Shown: positions 12,301 to 27,769, counted from the stretch's first letter. The stretch: 64,000 nucleotides of DNA from Saccharum officinarum (GCA_020631735.1 CM036201.1:73427253-73491252), one strand, 5' to 3'. Numbers and translations: made by a program. The notes: a model not told the origin generated them from the sequence alone.

Positions 12301-12473
12301 TGTCCCTGGGGGAAGTAGACGACAAGGCTCCCCGCCGGCGGCAGCGTCACCAGCGGCCCCGCGCACGCGTACCACAGCTCCTGGTTCACCTTGGTGCCCC
12401 CGCCCCCCTCGCCTGCGGCCCCGCCGGAGCTCGTCCCCGGCACCGGCACCGGCGCCGGCGCCGGCGCCGCCAT
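9367..12473 (-). CDS. ARF: Auxin response factor, MONOPTEROS/ARF5-type, 5' ten coding exons
   Basis: This encodes a nuclear transcription factor that binds auxin response elements through a B3 domain. Ten coding exons splice in frame with GT/GC-AG borders: 12473-12291, 11375-11277, 11168-11112, 11024-10860, 10777-10693, 10489-10399, 10257-10093, 10016-9894, 9657-9582 and 9505-9367, giving 394 codons plus one base. The start at 12473 opens an Ala/Pro/Gly-rich N-terminus followed by [18 protein letters not shown]. The B3 domain begins at [18 protein letters not shown] (residue 138) and runs past [20 protein letters not shown]. The auxin-response domain follows ([18 protein letters not shown] to [13 protein letters not shown]). 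The glutamine-rich middle region and C-terminal PB1 domain are absent: after exon 10 only 134 bp of intron remain before the Tat LTR at 9232. Intron 5 uses a GC donor (CGAG, then gcaag). No stop or frameshift is seen in these exons. Assignment to the ARF family is firm; assignment to the ARF5 clade rests on remembered family features. Confidence 0.92.
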
Positions 12474-14649
12474 CCCCGTCTCCGCCGCCGGCGACCACCA
12501 GTCACCAACCTGGAGCTAACTACTTCCTCCTCCTCCGCCACCACCGCCGCTGACCGGTAGCCATCGCCGGGCGGCCGGCGAGGAAGAGGGCGGGTTTGAG
12601 GAGCAGTTTGCAAGCAGGCAAGCAGCCGAGCCTCAAGAGGAGAAGCAAAGACCCGGTAGCGGCAGAGAAAGGAGCAATAGAATAAGCACTAGCGACGGCT
12701 GCGACGCAGTGTCGCTTTGGTCATGCTGCCCACTGGGCACTGGCCGCCGTACTGTTAAACCACTTGTTAATTGCCGGTCAGTGGCTTGGCCTTGCTGATT
12801 AGCGCATTGATTAATCAGAGCACATCTGGAGCACTGCAGGACTCGCACGCACGAGCGTGTGGTGTGCCTCTGCACGTGTGAACCTTTCTGTTTCCTTTTT
12901 TTTTACTGGCTCGAGAAAACCATAGCCGCAAGAATTTTTTCAGTAAAATTCCACTTCCACGTGTGGTAAGCATACTTACTGTAATAAACAGCAGGCCCTG
13001 TTATTTTTTTTTCAGTAGCACGCGGTTTCTTAGGCAAATCAAATAAACAGTAAAACATCTTGGGCTTTGCAAGATCCTGCCCGTTTATTGCGAGGGAAAA
13101 AACACAATGTATTTTACTTTAACAAATGTCTTTATGGTGGAATATGCTTTGTGTTAACCTGATTTTAGTGCCTATGGAATGCCTTTTTTTTTCTTTTTTT
13201 GCAGTTTGATGTTTATAATCATTGGATAGTCATGGAGACGGCTTGTAGCATTAATTGTACTTTACAACATTTGTGACACTCCAACCAATGTCGGCTCCAC
13301 CCTTTTGTCTTACTTTTTTATTTTTATTTCCCTCTTTTTCTTTTGATTTTGCTACTAGTACCCTTTTGTTTCTAGTTTTAGGACTTTGAGAAAAAATTTT
13401 TTGAAAAGTTCAAAACGGACATTATTTGAGCAAATGAACTTTTTTGGCTTTGTGACGGTGCATGTACTTGTACTGTTTTGTGCAACACAAATTCTGTTCC
13501 ATAAATTCACACACTTGGGACATGTTGATGGAGTAATAATAAACTAAAAATGGTATTGTGCGTAAGTGTGCTTTTTGCTGGATTGAAGCTGTTGTCTAGT
13601 TGATGGAACACGTTAACTAGAGGACCAGAGAGCTTAACAACTGTTAGGCGAGACCAAACCAAATTAAGACTGCAAAAGCAAGCGCTTAACCACTACGACC
13701 ATATATGTGCAGCCACATTAGTAGTGCTGTCTACAGCAGAATTATTTCTGCAATAGTGACAGGAGGGAAACATGTACAACACACCTGTGGATGATGAGTG
13801 ATATGCACTGCTTCTTCGTCCAGTCAAAATAAAAAAGGGTGCCTTCTTGACTACGCACAGAAACGATTGTGACAATTCTTCTAACCGGAGTACATTATGT
13901 ATATATTTTATACAAAAAGAATAATATGATATTCTGACTTGTTTTCCAAAAGCAAGTATACATATAAATACTCTGTTGCAAATTGCAATGGTAGACCAGC
14001 TTTTTTAAGGCTTTTCCACTCTTTGATCTTTTGGCGTTCTGGGCTCTTGAGGAATTCAGTTGATGGTATAAAATGTATTAGAAATGCTTTCCTACAACAC
14101 TATATTATTGCTTCTCGTCGTTTTGTGTAAACGCGTGGAAAATTGCAAAGCAAAATCGTTGCTAATGATCAAAGATACGTACCAGCAGGGGAAATATGTA
14201 GGTTTCTTGTCCACATGATCACAAGCAGCTGCACCGCGAGTTCAGAAAAAAAATGATGGGAGCAGCTGCACCGCCAGTTCAGAAGGAAATACTGACCGAG
14301 GAGTTGCAGTTCTCCTCAGCAAAGCTTTGGCAAGTCATTAAAGGTGACCTAAAGCATTTGTCAAAGAAAAAAAGGTGACCTAAAGTAAATGTCAAAGTTT
14401 TCTCAACAGGAATTTACTATTGTTTAGTTTGAACTTTGATGTTATAACCCCCATTTTTAAGGTGTTAGGAGCAAGCCCAATACAACAGCATAGTTCTATT
14501 TGTCTGCTCAACATTAGTTTCATAAAACCTTTACTAAAGGGGCAACTAATCACGTTAATATGGTGTTCGATCACATAATAAGCTCAACTCAATCGGTATT
14601 CATGAGAGAACGCAACATCCTGGCTGTAAGGGTCTGCAAGGTGTTTTGC
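12474..14649. other. ARF upstream region and intergenic DNA, no gene seen
   Basis: 12474-12640 is GC-rich and probably the 5' untranslated region of the ARF gene on the minus strand. The rest is AT-rich with short frames only. I could not place a TATA box or auxin response elements with confidence, and no transposon ends are visible. Confidence 0.5.
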
Positions 14650-15380
14650 TATTATGAATAAGACAATACATGAACAAACTCCACAAAAAGAAACTAAACA
14701 GGGTAATTTTTAAAATAGACTTTGAGAAAACCTATAACAAGGTTAGATGTCCTTCTTTGCTACAAAAACAGTGTATCAAAGGGTTTTTTTTTACCCAAGT
14801 GGATCAAATGGGTTGAACCCCTTTATAACAGGCGGAAGCATATGAATTAATGTGAACCATAAGATTGGTTACCTATTCCAAACAAAGAAAGACCTTTGTC
14901 AAGGTTCCTATCATTTCATCTTTTGTTCAACATTGTCATTGACATGTTAACAATCGCCATTAATAGAGCGAAAGAAGAGTGGTGCCACATCTAGTAAATG
15001 ATGGTTTTATCAGTTCTGCAATATGATGGCATAATTGTCTTCATAGAACATGATCTGAAGCAAGCTTAAAATACAAAGTTATTACTTTATACTTTTGAGC
15101 AAGTATCACGTCTTAAAATATATTTTTTTTCATAAAAATGAATGTACTACTTTGACGAGGCCCAGGAAGTAGAGGACCTATATTGTGCTTTTTATGGGTG
15201 TAAATCTAGATATTTTCCTATGACATTTTAGGGTTTCAAAAGGTGGAGGACAATTTTGAGATGAGATCAAGCAAATGGAAAAGGAAGCATTCGTCAATAA
15301 TAACTAATATCTTAGTGTTGTGTAGTCTATAATTGTACATGTTGTCTTTCTTTGTAACCCGAGAGGATTGCTAAAAAATT
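14650..15380 (+). pseudogene. Decayed LINE reverse transcriptase fragment
   Basis: Translation in shifting frames resembles the reverse transcriptase of plant L1-type LINEs: FKIDFEKTYNKV (motif A), a QTKKGLRQGDP-like area near 14880, a match to LQYADD in mutated form near 15020, then EHDLKQA- and FEQVSGLK-like segments, and GEAQEVEDLYCAFYGC near 15170. Many stops and frameshifts interrupt it and the YADD catalytic motif is damaged. Neither end of the element was identified. Confidence 0.6.
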
Positions 15381-17049
15381 AGACTAATTTTGTTCTAGAT
15401 TTTTTTTGTAAAATGATAACCAAATAAGTAAGTATCCCCTTGCCAAATTAATGGAGCATACTTTGTCAGCCAAAAGATAAGGCACACACACATGTTTTTT
15501 TTTTTTGAATTCATGACATGGATATTAAAACACTGCACTTCTTATTAGTAAATGACTTTTCAAGTTACTTATAACAGATGAAACTTTGCATCAAATAATT
15601 TAGAACAAGTATTTAGGCTCTAAGTCTTTATCTTAGGCTTATTACAAAAGTGGAGACTCACATTTACGATCAAAGAGGTTAGAAGTTAGGTTCATGATTA
15701 TTTTACAAGCGATGTAATTATCGTTAACTAATAGTCCTTACTTTATAAAAAAATGGAGGCATATAATGTGTTATTACGATAGTTGGCTTTCTCAGAGTTT
15801 ATCTCAATTCGTTCCAAAATACCAATCACTGCTTCTTCGCTTAGCTTGTGGATACATCTGATCCATGCGTATCCGGATATGCCCATGAATGATGAACATT
15901 CAGAGATGCAGATACACGCACACGTACAGTGTCGGTTGCAAGCTCCAAGCAACGACGACGATGGATTGATCGATTTCCCATTACAGGCGTTGCGCATGTT
16001 ATAGAGCATGTCAGCGTACGTGCCAGCTCAATTAGTCGAACACTTACGTCATCATCGCTGCAGCAAAGATTATTATTCTTAGGAGAAGAGCGTCTGCATG
16101 TTGTTGAACATTTTGGCCATGTGGCTTATTCCCAGCTGAATTATCTGCATTCCTAGCTGACAGGCACCTCCTGCTTACTCACCAGTATAATGGATCAGTA
16201 GTGGACGAATCGTCCCTGCATTGCTTTCTTCACATTCAGAGGCATGATGTGCCGAAGCATACTACGTACTCCTGCATGTGGCTATGTACTTGACAATTGA
16301 CATGCAAACTTGTTAAGTGTGCATGATAATTTGATATGATAATAATGCTCCTGTTGATCTTTTGTTCTCCTCGTTGGCACACATGGATGCATGCACAACA
16401 TTTACTTTCGTGTATAGATTTCAATTCCCAATGCACTAATAACACTACAAAGTTGAAGACAACGATATCACGATTCATTGCAGATGGAGATAGGGCCAGG
16501 CATGGTCTCCGTCTGACCGTCTCCGATCTCTATCTGAAAGCGATGGATTCTTATCTCGTGTCCCTAGAAGTCTTGCCTTAAATTAGTGACTTGTTTTAAT
16601 TAAGTTAAATTGTGAAAAAATAATTCCTTTTAAATTCTGCATGCATGCACTATCATTTTTTTTAGAGAAAAATGAATTCATTGGGATCCATCAAATTTGT
16701 AACGTGCCGCTGGCGGTAGGCATGTGGCCATGTCGATCGATCTCCCACACAGGACGATCGATGAACACATCAGACTCTTTATGTTCGATCGTAATGCGAT
16801 TGAAGACCTCTCTTCGGACAATAATTACGCCCACTGTTGTGGTGCTTCAAACATACAGTAAATCTTGGGAATAACGAGCTAGCTAGGGAATATATGGCTG
16901 ACCAAGCTCCTTTTTCTAACGATTGCAAAAGTTGGCCGGTGTTCTTCCTAGCTAACTGCTCCAATAAACGTGCGTGCCTACACCCTATTCTGTCTAGAAA
17001 ATGATATGATTGACCAACAGTACTTATGAAACCTATCGAAAAATCAATT
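15381..17049. other. Intergenic, no gene seen
   Basis: AT-rich sequence with short unrelated frames on both strands. No protein similarity, RNA gene or transposon boundary could be recognised. Confidence 0.4.
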
Positions 17050-17520
17050 TATATGGAAGAACAAAGCTCCCCCACGCGTCAAGTTTTTCGCCTGGCTTCT
17101 ATCGCAAGGCCGAATTCAGTGCAAATCCAATTTGCTGAAGAAACACATAGTTGACAGTGCCGTTTGCGAGGTCTGCAATGCTGGGGAAGAATCTCTGGAA
17201 CACGTCATCTTCCCCTGCAGCCCGGCGAAACGCTACTTGGGATGCTCCACTTCAGGAGACTGGCAGGTGAATGCTCTGATGCACATTCAGCGACCCAAAT
17301 CAAATACCGTCAAAGCATTTCAGCACCTTTCTTCTTCTTTGCTGTTGGCGCATCTGGAAATGGAGGAACAACGTTGTCTTCAGAAATGATCGCTCTACTC
17401 TTGCTGGTGCCCTTGCAACATGTAAGGCAGAGCGAGGCCTTTCTTTGGAAGGCAAGTCTACCAGAAGCTGATATACACATCGCGGAGGCTTGGTGCACCT
17501 TGATTGCAAACGCAATGTAG
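17050..17520 (+). pseudogene. LINE-derived zf-RVT domain fragment
   Basis: The translation gives IWKNKAPPRVKFFAWLL, then CKSNLLKKH and VCEVCNAGEESLEHVIFPC, which is the zinc-binding zf-RVT region found after the reverse transcriptase in plant LINEs. After one frame change it continues with WRIWKWRNNVVFRN, a familiar LINE C-terminal block. The fragment is truncated on both sides and cannot be active. Confidence 0.7.
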
Positions 17521-19362
17521 CAACCATTTAAGAGACAAAGTGTGTTGTGTGGCGGCTATGTTTGTCGCTTCGAAGGACCGAAAACGGCGACCAGAGGGGG
17601 TGAATAAGAGCCGCTAATTTCTTTTAATATATTTGGTCACTGTCCCAAAATCACCGTCAAGCATCCAAACCAAACACTATGATGTTCACGACCCAAATGA
17701 GTGGGTGGATGTTTCCTAAGAACACAACGGGACACCACAAATCAATCCAAGCGAGAAGCACACACCGAATCGAGGAACATAAAATAGGATACCTAGCTCC
17801 ACGAATTCCTAAATCTAAAATACCTAATTCAATTGGTGACGAGAGTACTTAGATAGGTTACTTAGATCAATGGAAGTCCAACGCAAAAGACGAAACACAA
17901 AACGGAGTTCAAACGAATAAATCCTAGACAAAATAGCAAGCTCGGGAACTTAGACCGGAAAATCCAGGGACTAGGCAGCAGCAGCAGGGGTGAGGCTGCA
18001 CACCCACTGCACAGAGAGATCACCGGATTCTGCAACTCGCTAATTAAACGTCTAGCAAGAGCTCTAAATAATAATAAACAAACTATCAAGCTCACTAGAC
18101 AAGGAACGTTCCTGCATGCAAGAATTAAATAAAATAAGTACACTGTGTATGCAAGATTTGATTCAGCCACTGTAGTAAAGAAATTGAAAAGCAGTTAAGT
18201 TACTGTACATGACCATGACAAACTTAGAGCATGTAGATCGATCAACGCTTGAACTCTAGAATAAATTGTACTGCTGGAACAGAGCAACATACAAACTAGA
18301 TGACATGTCAAGCAACATCTAATTTAAATTCACAGGAAATTAGTTTGTGCCTTGCTAGTGATGCAAAGAACCTAAGATAAAAAGTTCTAGCTGCAAATAT
18401 TGGCTCAGTTCATCCGGCTTATAATCCGTCTTTTTCAGCTTGTTTTTTCAGCCGGAACAGTATTTTTCTCTCACAACAAATTAGCCAACAATGTTTTTTT
18501 CTTATCAGCGCAGCCGAACGGAGCCATTAAATAATGATCAGGCACTGGCATTTAAAAATCCGAACCTGCAATATACTACACCTGCAAGACAAGCCATACG
18601 GCAAAGCAGTGCATTGTTGCTGAACCTGAAATGGAGCCAGAGTTCATTGCCGAAGTGCAGCTGTAATGCAATTAAGGATAGCGTGGGTCTGCTGCAGAAG
18701 GAACGCACGCGGAGCGGGGAGATGGCCACGACGCCTGGAGCCAACACTGCTCGGTCTGCCACACAGCGAGCATCGCACGGGCAGAGGCGCTCGGCTCTGG
18801 GCCCGCTGCCTGACTCCCACACACGAGCAACGAACGAACACAAAGCAGACTGCACGAACAGAGAAACCGAGCAGGACGGGGCGGCACCAAAAATCGAATG
18901 AAACTCGATCAAAACCGCATGATTCGTTGCCAAACTTCGCACAGGCAATCACCACGGAAGGAGATAAGGAATCATCGCTCAATTCGAGCTCTACCTCCGG
19001 TAAATTTCAGATCGAGCCAACAACACGAAAAAATCCTAAAAACAAATCGACTCGATTAGTCTTGATCACACATGTCCTAGCACCAAAATCCCTCAAAAAA
19101 TTTCACCCCATTCGCAACCAAATCCGACGAACCAAAAATCACTAAATATGGTTCCGAAAATTAAAACAAAAATCTTCAGATTTGAAGAGTAACTAGCGAT
19201 GCACGAATTTGGTCAGGATGTCAGATTACAAGACACTCCTTACCAAATCAAAACTAAGATGGCAAAAAAAACTCGAGAACAAGAGTCACTTCTCTCATTA
19301 ACTCTACTCCTCTCAAGGCCACATAAACGAGAGTGACCCTCCAAGAATGGCGGCCCAACCAA
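17521..19362. other. Intergenic, with an LTR-start-like motif and a fold-back repeat
   Basis: At about 17585-17605 the text GACCAGAGGGGGTGAATAAGA resembles the conserved beginning of the LTRs at 45024 and 49759, so an old LTR fragment may lie here. At about 18430-18530 there is a grass dispersed repeat (CAGCCGGAACAG, then TCTCTCACAACAAATTAGCC) that recurs at 33150-33250. No complete element or gene is seen. Confidence 0.35.
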
Positions 19363-19366
19363 CCTC

Positions 19367-19445
<79 letters not shown>
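19363..19445. repeat. Compound microsatellite (CA)n(TA)n
   Basis: About 43 bases of CA repeat pass directly into about 40 bases of TA repeat. The short minus-strand frame across it is low-complexity. Confidence 0.95.
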
Positions 19446-19449
<4 letters not shown>

Positions 19450-19621
19450 CCGTCAAAAGATAAAACGTCCTCACATGAAGTACTCGTTCCAAATACCCGT
19501 TAGGGGTAAATCCGTCCAAGTTTTTCTGCATCGATCCAACGGACCCGGTGCCTTCTCGACATCGCTTCGCCTCGATGCAAGCTTTGAGATGCCACCACGT
19601 GTCTGTCGATCCACCACTCTC

Positions 19622-20061
19622 CGGTTTTGAGGCCCAAACTGATCAAACCCGCCACCAATGGTTTTGAGGCCCAAGCCATCAAACCGTCTATGCCTGGTTT
19701 TGAGGTCCAAACCAGCAAACCGTCCTCCGATGGTTTTGAGGCCGAAAACACCAAACCCCTCCGATGGTTTTGAGGCCGAAACCATTAAACCCCTCATATG
19801 GTTTTGAGGCCAAAACCACTAAACCCGTGCGCGCCTCCCCAGACGTGACTAACCGATGTCGACGCGTGTCCAATCTCTGCCAAGCTTGACGTCTTCGCCT
19901 TCCTTCTTGACTTGACCGACGTCATCTACATCATCCATGTAGATACGTGTCTGGCTTCCGCCAAGTGCCACAACGTCATCGTCCTCCTCCTTGACTTGAT
20001 CGACGTCGTCTTCATCATCCATGTACTCTTGCACCTGTCGATGTCCCCAAGTGTCAGTCAC
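19622..20061 (-). repeat. Two tandem-repeat blocks, possibly part of a TE coding region
   Basis: GGTTTTGAGG recurs at about 19623, 19660, 19696, 19732, 19766 and 19800, a degenerate repeat of 34-38 bp. On the minus strand it reads as repeats like GLKTIGG and FGPQNR. From about 19880 to 20040 a second unit of roughly 97 bp occurs twice, reading on the minus strand as Asp/Glu-rich segments (YMDDVDDVGQVKKE and YMDDEDDVDQVKEE). I do not know the parent element. Confidence 0.6.
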
Positions 20062-22708
<2,647 letters not shown>

Positions 22709-23780
22709 TTTTTTTTGAAACTCGGCTTTTCATTACTCAGCTGCTGAAAGATCAGCAGAAACAATTACTAGTACATGACTAGGGATAGAACTAGTAATGT
22801 GTTCATCCCCCTCAATACACTCATAACCCAGGTCTGCTAAAGCATGAGCCGCTCTATTAGCCTCCCTACCTTTAAATACACACTCAAACTGCAGAAAGTT
22901 AAAGGAAACAAGTGATTTTAACTCTTCAACTAGTACAGCTTCAGGTCTAGCACATCTCACATCAGAACACAACTCCTGTTGGACCAACACGCATCTGTTT
23001 CCAAGATCAAACTACTGATCCCCAACTGGAGAGCCGAATTGACACCATGCAGGCAGGCAATAAGTTCTGCTTGGAAAGCGCTCAGCAGATTTTGCACCTT
23101 GCCTCTCCCTGTTAGGACCACGTCCCCTTCACTGTCACGGATGATGAAACCCCAACTTCCTGTACCCGATTCAGATATAAAAGAGGCATCGCAATTCAGC
23201 TTCAGGAAATTCTCTGGTGGTCTGCACCGGTGTGCTTTGTGCTGTTCCTTACGTTGCTTATCACCCTTCTGGAAACTAAGCACTTCATCTGAATAAGTAC
23301 GAACACATCTAGCAATCCCCTCAGCACTCCTTCTCCGGTTTTCTTCCCTGATGGCGTTTCTTTCAGACCAAAGATACCAGATAAGAATAATCATACGCAT
23401 TCTGGTATCCTCCTTGGCTCCCAGAATAAATAAAACCACATCGATTGGTGAGAGTTTTTCAGCTAATTCCAACCTCTCTCTTTCCATCAGTAGCAGACGC
23501 CAAATCTGAACTGCCAACTTACATTTGAAAAAAAGATGGGCACCGTCCTCATCGTATCGTCCACAAACTGGACAGATGGTGTCGAGGACCATACCCCGCC
23601 TCGCCAAATTTCTTCTTAGAGGGTGACTATTATGGACCATACGCCACAGGAAATGCTTAATTTTGTTTGGACATTTGAGATCCCAGATTTTGTCCCAAAT
23701 CAGATTGTCTGCAGCTGTACTCCCTCCTTGCTCACTATTTCTCACTGCTCTTCTAATGATATCATCCCTGCAAACTTTAT
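22709..23780 (-). pseudogene. 3' end of a LINE: zf-RVT plus RNase H-like domain and poly(A)
   Basis: The minus strand reads through a zf-RVT domain (WDLKCPNKIKHFLWRM; CPVCGRYDEDGAHLFFKC) and then an RNase H-like domain of the RVT_3 kind (LKLNCDASFISESGTGSWG; AFQAELIACLHGV; LETDA). A frame break lies near 22975, after which the end of the domain continues (NRAAHALADLGYECI) to a stop at 22733. An A-run follows at 22717-22709, as expected of a LINE tail. The reverse transcriptase is missing, so this is a 5'-truncated copy. I could not find a target duplication. RNase H would degrade the RNA strand during insertion; this copy is inactive. Confidence 0.8.
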
Positions 23781-24120
23781 TGAGGAAAAGGAAAATTAGA
23801 GGTTTTCTAAATAAGCAATCTACTATATTGAGGAAAAGGAAATCAAATCAAATCAACGCACACTAAATAATAGTTACAAAGATCCACTTACCAAATCCCC
23901 ACGTAAAGAAAATGAAAGCATATATAGCACACTAATTAATAGTTACAAAGAACCACTTACCAAATCCACGTGAAGAAAATGAAAGCATATATAGACCACT
24001 GAAGTATGTATTTGAATAGGAGGTTTTCTAAATAAGCGATCTACTAAATTGAGCAAAAGGAAATAAAAATGAACCAAATCAGCGCACACTAATGAATACT
24101 AGTTACTAAGAACCACCTAC
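23781..24120. repeat. Nested local duplication
   Basis: A unit of about 70 bp beginning AATAGTTACAAAGA is repeated at about 23870 and 23940. The outer block starting GAGGTTTTCTAAATAAGC at about 23799 recurs at about 24020, roughly 220 bp away. Copies differ by a few percent by eye. Confidence 0.8.
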
Positions 24121-25924
24121 CAAAACCACATGCACAAACAATACACAGAAGCAAGGAAATCTCACTAGCACACTGACACTAAGGCTTTTTAACATAACTG
24201 GTCCACCCAGTTCAACCAATAAATGGAGGCAACTCAGCATCAGTCCAAGGCTCTTGCACGCACCATCCATGTAACCTCCTCCCAAGAGATTTACAAATGG
24301 GGCATCCATGAAGCAGCACTTCATAGGGTGGACAAAGGGGAGAAGCACAATATCAATCCACCTAGAATTCAAGGAGCAGGGCACATCATCATCGAAGATT
24401 TGAAATCATCCTACCCGAATCTTTAGAGAATAGACCCAGCAAAAGCCCACTCCCCTAGATCGATCGACATCACCATGGATGGCTCACAGGCGTACCCCAA
24501 TCATGTAGAACAGAAATCAGAGCGGCGCAAGGGAGATGAATCGGTAGCTTCAGCCTGCCAAAGAGGGATAGCACAGCAATGACACGACTGGAAAGGAGAG
24601 CACTTGGGAAGAGCACGTACCTTACCTCAGGTGGCCGCCTCGGCGCTCTTGGTTATATTACTAAACAGTATTAAAGGCATGTTTGGTATAGCTCACAATA
24701 GCTGTGAGTTGTTTTTTTTTCAAACACTCGTTTTCAAAACAACTTTATGAGTGAAGCTGTTTTTCTCCACTCACGAAGACATGGGTCCGGATAAAGCTGA
24801 AAATAGTAGCTTATCACAGCTTCATCAAAAGACTGAAAAGACTACACCTGTCCCTCTGGCTCTCAAGGAACGAGGGTGCGGGGAGATCTTGTGACCGCCG
24901 AGGCGCATCCGCTGGGGGCACGGCCGCCGGCGCATGGCCGGCTGGAGCTGAGCTCGAAGATGGCCCGTTGGGTCACGTGAAGACAGAGAAGGATGCCGAA
25001 GCACGTGTGCGTGATCGCCTAGGCACAACTGCTGCGCAGGGCCGAGGTTGCCGCCGCGCGGGGGGTGGGGGGGGGGTGGCAGGACGCGGACGCTGTGTGC
25101 CCGGGAAAGCGACGCCGGAGCATGGAGCCGGGGACACCGCCGCCAGGGCACGGCGTGAGGGGCGTGGTGCCGGGAAAGCGTCTGCCGTCGGGGCGTAGGG
25201 TCAGCACTCTGCCGCCTTTGGGGAAGAAGATGCGCCGTTGCAGACGCCGCCAAATTTGATAAACTTGAAATGCTTTGACTCTCAAGAAAGTTGGAATACC
25301 TTTAAATTTGGGATGGAGTACTTTCCAAACTAAGAACTTGCATTATTTTTTACAGATTTTTTGAAACCATTTTGAGCTATACAGCTTAGCCCAAAACTCA
25401 AATATAGCGTTCTGAAAATAATTTTAATTTCAAAAATAAAAAGTCAATAATGCTAGATCCTTGAAAAATGAGTCGTACTTGGTTTTTATTATATACTCGA
25501 AAAGTCACAAGATTTTTAGAGATCCCTAGGTCCTTCATTTTAGAACGACAAGAAAAAATAGCTTAACAAATACTCAAATATAGCATTTTTAAGAATAATT
25601 TAGTTTTAAATAAAACTACAAAAGATAGAATACTAGGTCGAGGCAAAGTGGGTTGTATTTGATTTTTAGCATGTACATAAAAAACTACAGTACCTTTGAA
25701 GGTCCCTTGGTCCTCTGCTTTGGATCGTCAAAAGAAGGTTCGCAGAATGAGTCGCTCACTGTAAAATCACGCCAAATTGAAAGACGCGACTCAACCATTT
25801 TAAACAGCAGGTGCGTTTTCTGATCGATAAGATGTCGCTGTCTCGTTAGCTACCTGCTGCCCACTGGTATTGTGCCAGTTTTCTTTCCTTCCGGCACCAT
25901 ATACGATGGAGATATGTCACGCAC
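24121..25924. other. Intergenic, partly GC-rich, no gene supported
   Basis: The GC-rich part at 24830-25260 has long frames on both strands that overlap each other and show no domain. Frames at 24106-24384 (minus) and 24223-24426 (plus) are likewise unsupported. The rest is AT-rich. Confidence 0.4.
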
Positions 25925-26080
25925 CATATATCCTCGCCGGGGAACACGGAGGCAGGCTGTGGTGGCCAGTACGTGAGGCCATTGGCGCATGCCGGCCATC
26001 CAGGTTCGAAACCTGGAGACCGCAGTATTTTCATACACGGTATACGGTAACGAGGAGAAAAGACTTTTCGGTTAAAAAAA
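25925..26080 (+). mobile_element. tRNA-derived SINE-like unit
   Basis: A box A-like stretch (GTGGCCAGTACGTGAGG at about 25960) is followed about 45 bases later by GGTTCGAAACC at about 26013, a perfect match to the RNA polymerase III box B consensus GGTTCGANNCC. The unit ends in an A-run at about 26071-26080. No target duplication was found, so the left edge is approximate. Confidence 0.5.
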
Positions 26081-26415
26081 AAGCTCAAGAGGACGGACGG
26101 GTGCAGACCCACGATGGAGAAGCGGCAGAACGCGCATCTACTTCTCGACTCCGACAGGGATCCAGCCTGTGACATGCCATGGCTGGAGAACAAGCGGTAG
26201 TTTCCAAGGTAGAGCGTGAAGAAGAAGGCTCGTTAGCAGGGATATCTATGGTTCCTTTCGAATTTCGATGCATCTTCTCGCCCATTTCGAACGAACAAGT
26301 TTGCCACCAAGACCAGTACCTGCACTGCACCAGCACGTATTTTATCTTTCCTTACCATCACGAGTTCACGACTTAACCGACCATCTCAACGACTTACTCT
26401 CCATCGTCTCGTATG

Positions 26416-26666
26416 CTCCCTCTCTCTCAAATTATAAGTTGTTCAAAAATTTTTAAATCAAAATATTTTAATTTTAACCAAATTTATATAATTAAATAAT
26501 AATATTTATCTCAAATAAGTACTTTTAGATTCTTCATTAATTATATTTTCATAGTATACCTATTTGATGTCATAAATCTTTGTAATCTTTCTGTAATTTT
26601 GGTTAACTTGAGATATGTTAACTCTCTAAGAAAGTTGGAATGACTTATAATTTGGATCAGAGGGGG
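26416..26666. mobile_element. Stowaway-like MITE
   Basis: The ends are CTCCCTCTCTCTCAAATTATAAG and, inverted, CTTATAATTTGGATCAGAGGGGG. Such ends belong to Tc1/mariner-type MITEs of grasses. A TA follows on the right; the left TA is off by a base or two. Confidence 0.6.
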
Positions 26667-27769
26667 TAGTTTTTGTTTCTTATCAACGCTTTCTTTCATC
26701 AAGTTAAAAAAAAGCTTCCTTTCATCACTTCGATGTTAGATTTACGTCGAATGTGTGTACAGTTTGATTGCGCTACGACTTAAGTTATATCAAGGGCTGG
26801 AATAAAGTTGGTATCAAACTATATCTAGGGGTTGTAATATGAGGCAACCCAATTGTAACCCTGAGATGACTTGTCGGCTAGTTTGGACACAGTAAGGCCG
26901 TGGGAACACCTAGATGTTGGTGTAGCTATTGTTTTATGGGAATGAGCGCCCATGACGGCTGGTTTGGGCGGCGATTAGGCCGTAGAAATGCCTGGATGTC
27001 AGTGTAGCTATTGTTTTATGGGGAGGAGCGCATGTAGTCATGCCCCGACGATGTAGACACATCGCTGAACCTCGCTAAAAAATATTGTGCCTCGGTGTCA
27101 TTTTTGATTGCATATTTTCTTTATGGTGCTATGCTCCCATGTTCTTTGATTAATATAGATCTATTTGGATTTGGATCTAACAGTGCACTGTGCTCTAACA
27201 AGTGGTATATATTAGAGCCAAATTCATAGATGAAGATAGCATGAAGGTGTCATGGATAAGTTCGATACCATGCAAGGCTTGCACGGGTCTGTCCAAGGAA
27301 GGACATGGTGCAAGGTGGAGTATGGTGACGACCGATGACTTGATCAATGGAGTTAGAAACTTTGAGCGGGTGGCTTGAATCGTCCAATGGGCTACAATCA
27401 ACATGAATCCATCCAAACGTGGAGAACGGGTTGTGGAGAACAGGTTGATGGCGGTTGTTGGCTACTGTACAATAGGAGTTGATCAGACATGACGGTCAGG
27501 TTCGATGGTACGGCTAGAAGACGTTGTGGATAAAGACGACGCTTTAACTCGCGGTCAGATTGATGGGAGTTCGATCTTGATTGAGGGTGGCCCTTGCTGG
27601 GTTCAAGTGAAGTAGCAACGAGATGCGCATGGACTCGTGTTCGAGATCAAAAAAAAAAAGAAGTGAAGTAGCAACGATGTTAGCATGGACTCGTGCTTGA
27701 GATAAAAAAAAATGATGATGACTTAATTTAAGTGCTTAAGATCAAAAGAAGACGACAATTTTAAGTTTA
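26667..27769. other. Intergenic with two tandem duplications
   Basis: About 26893-27030 contains two imperfect copies, roughly 80 bp apart, of a unit ending GTGTAGCTATTGTTTTATGGG. About 27603-27712 contains two copies of a unit of nearly 60 bp starting AAGTGAAGTAGCAACGA, each ending in an A-run. No gene is supported. Confidence 0.5.

Noticed and set aside
13640..13700. tRNA-like or SINE promoter on the minus strand
   Set aside because: A GTAGTGGTTAAGCGC box A-like stretch is present, but no acceptable box B follows at the right distance.
24825..25253. 142-residue minus-strand frame rich in Arg, Pro and His
   Set aside because: Overlaps equally long frames on the other strand and shows no domain or start context.
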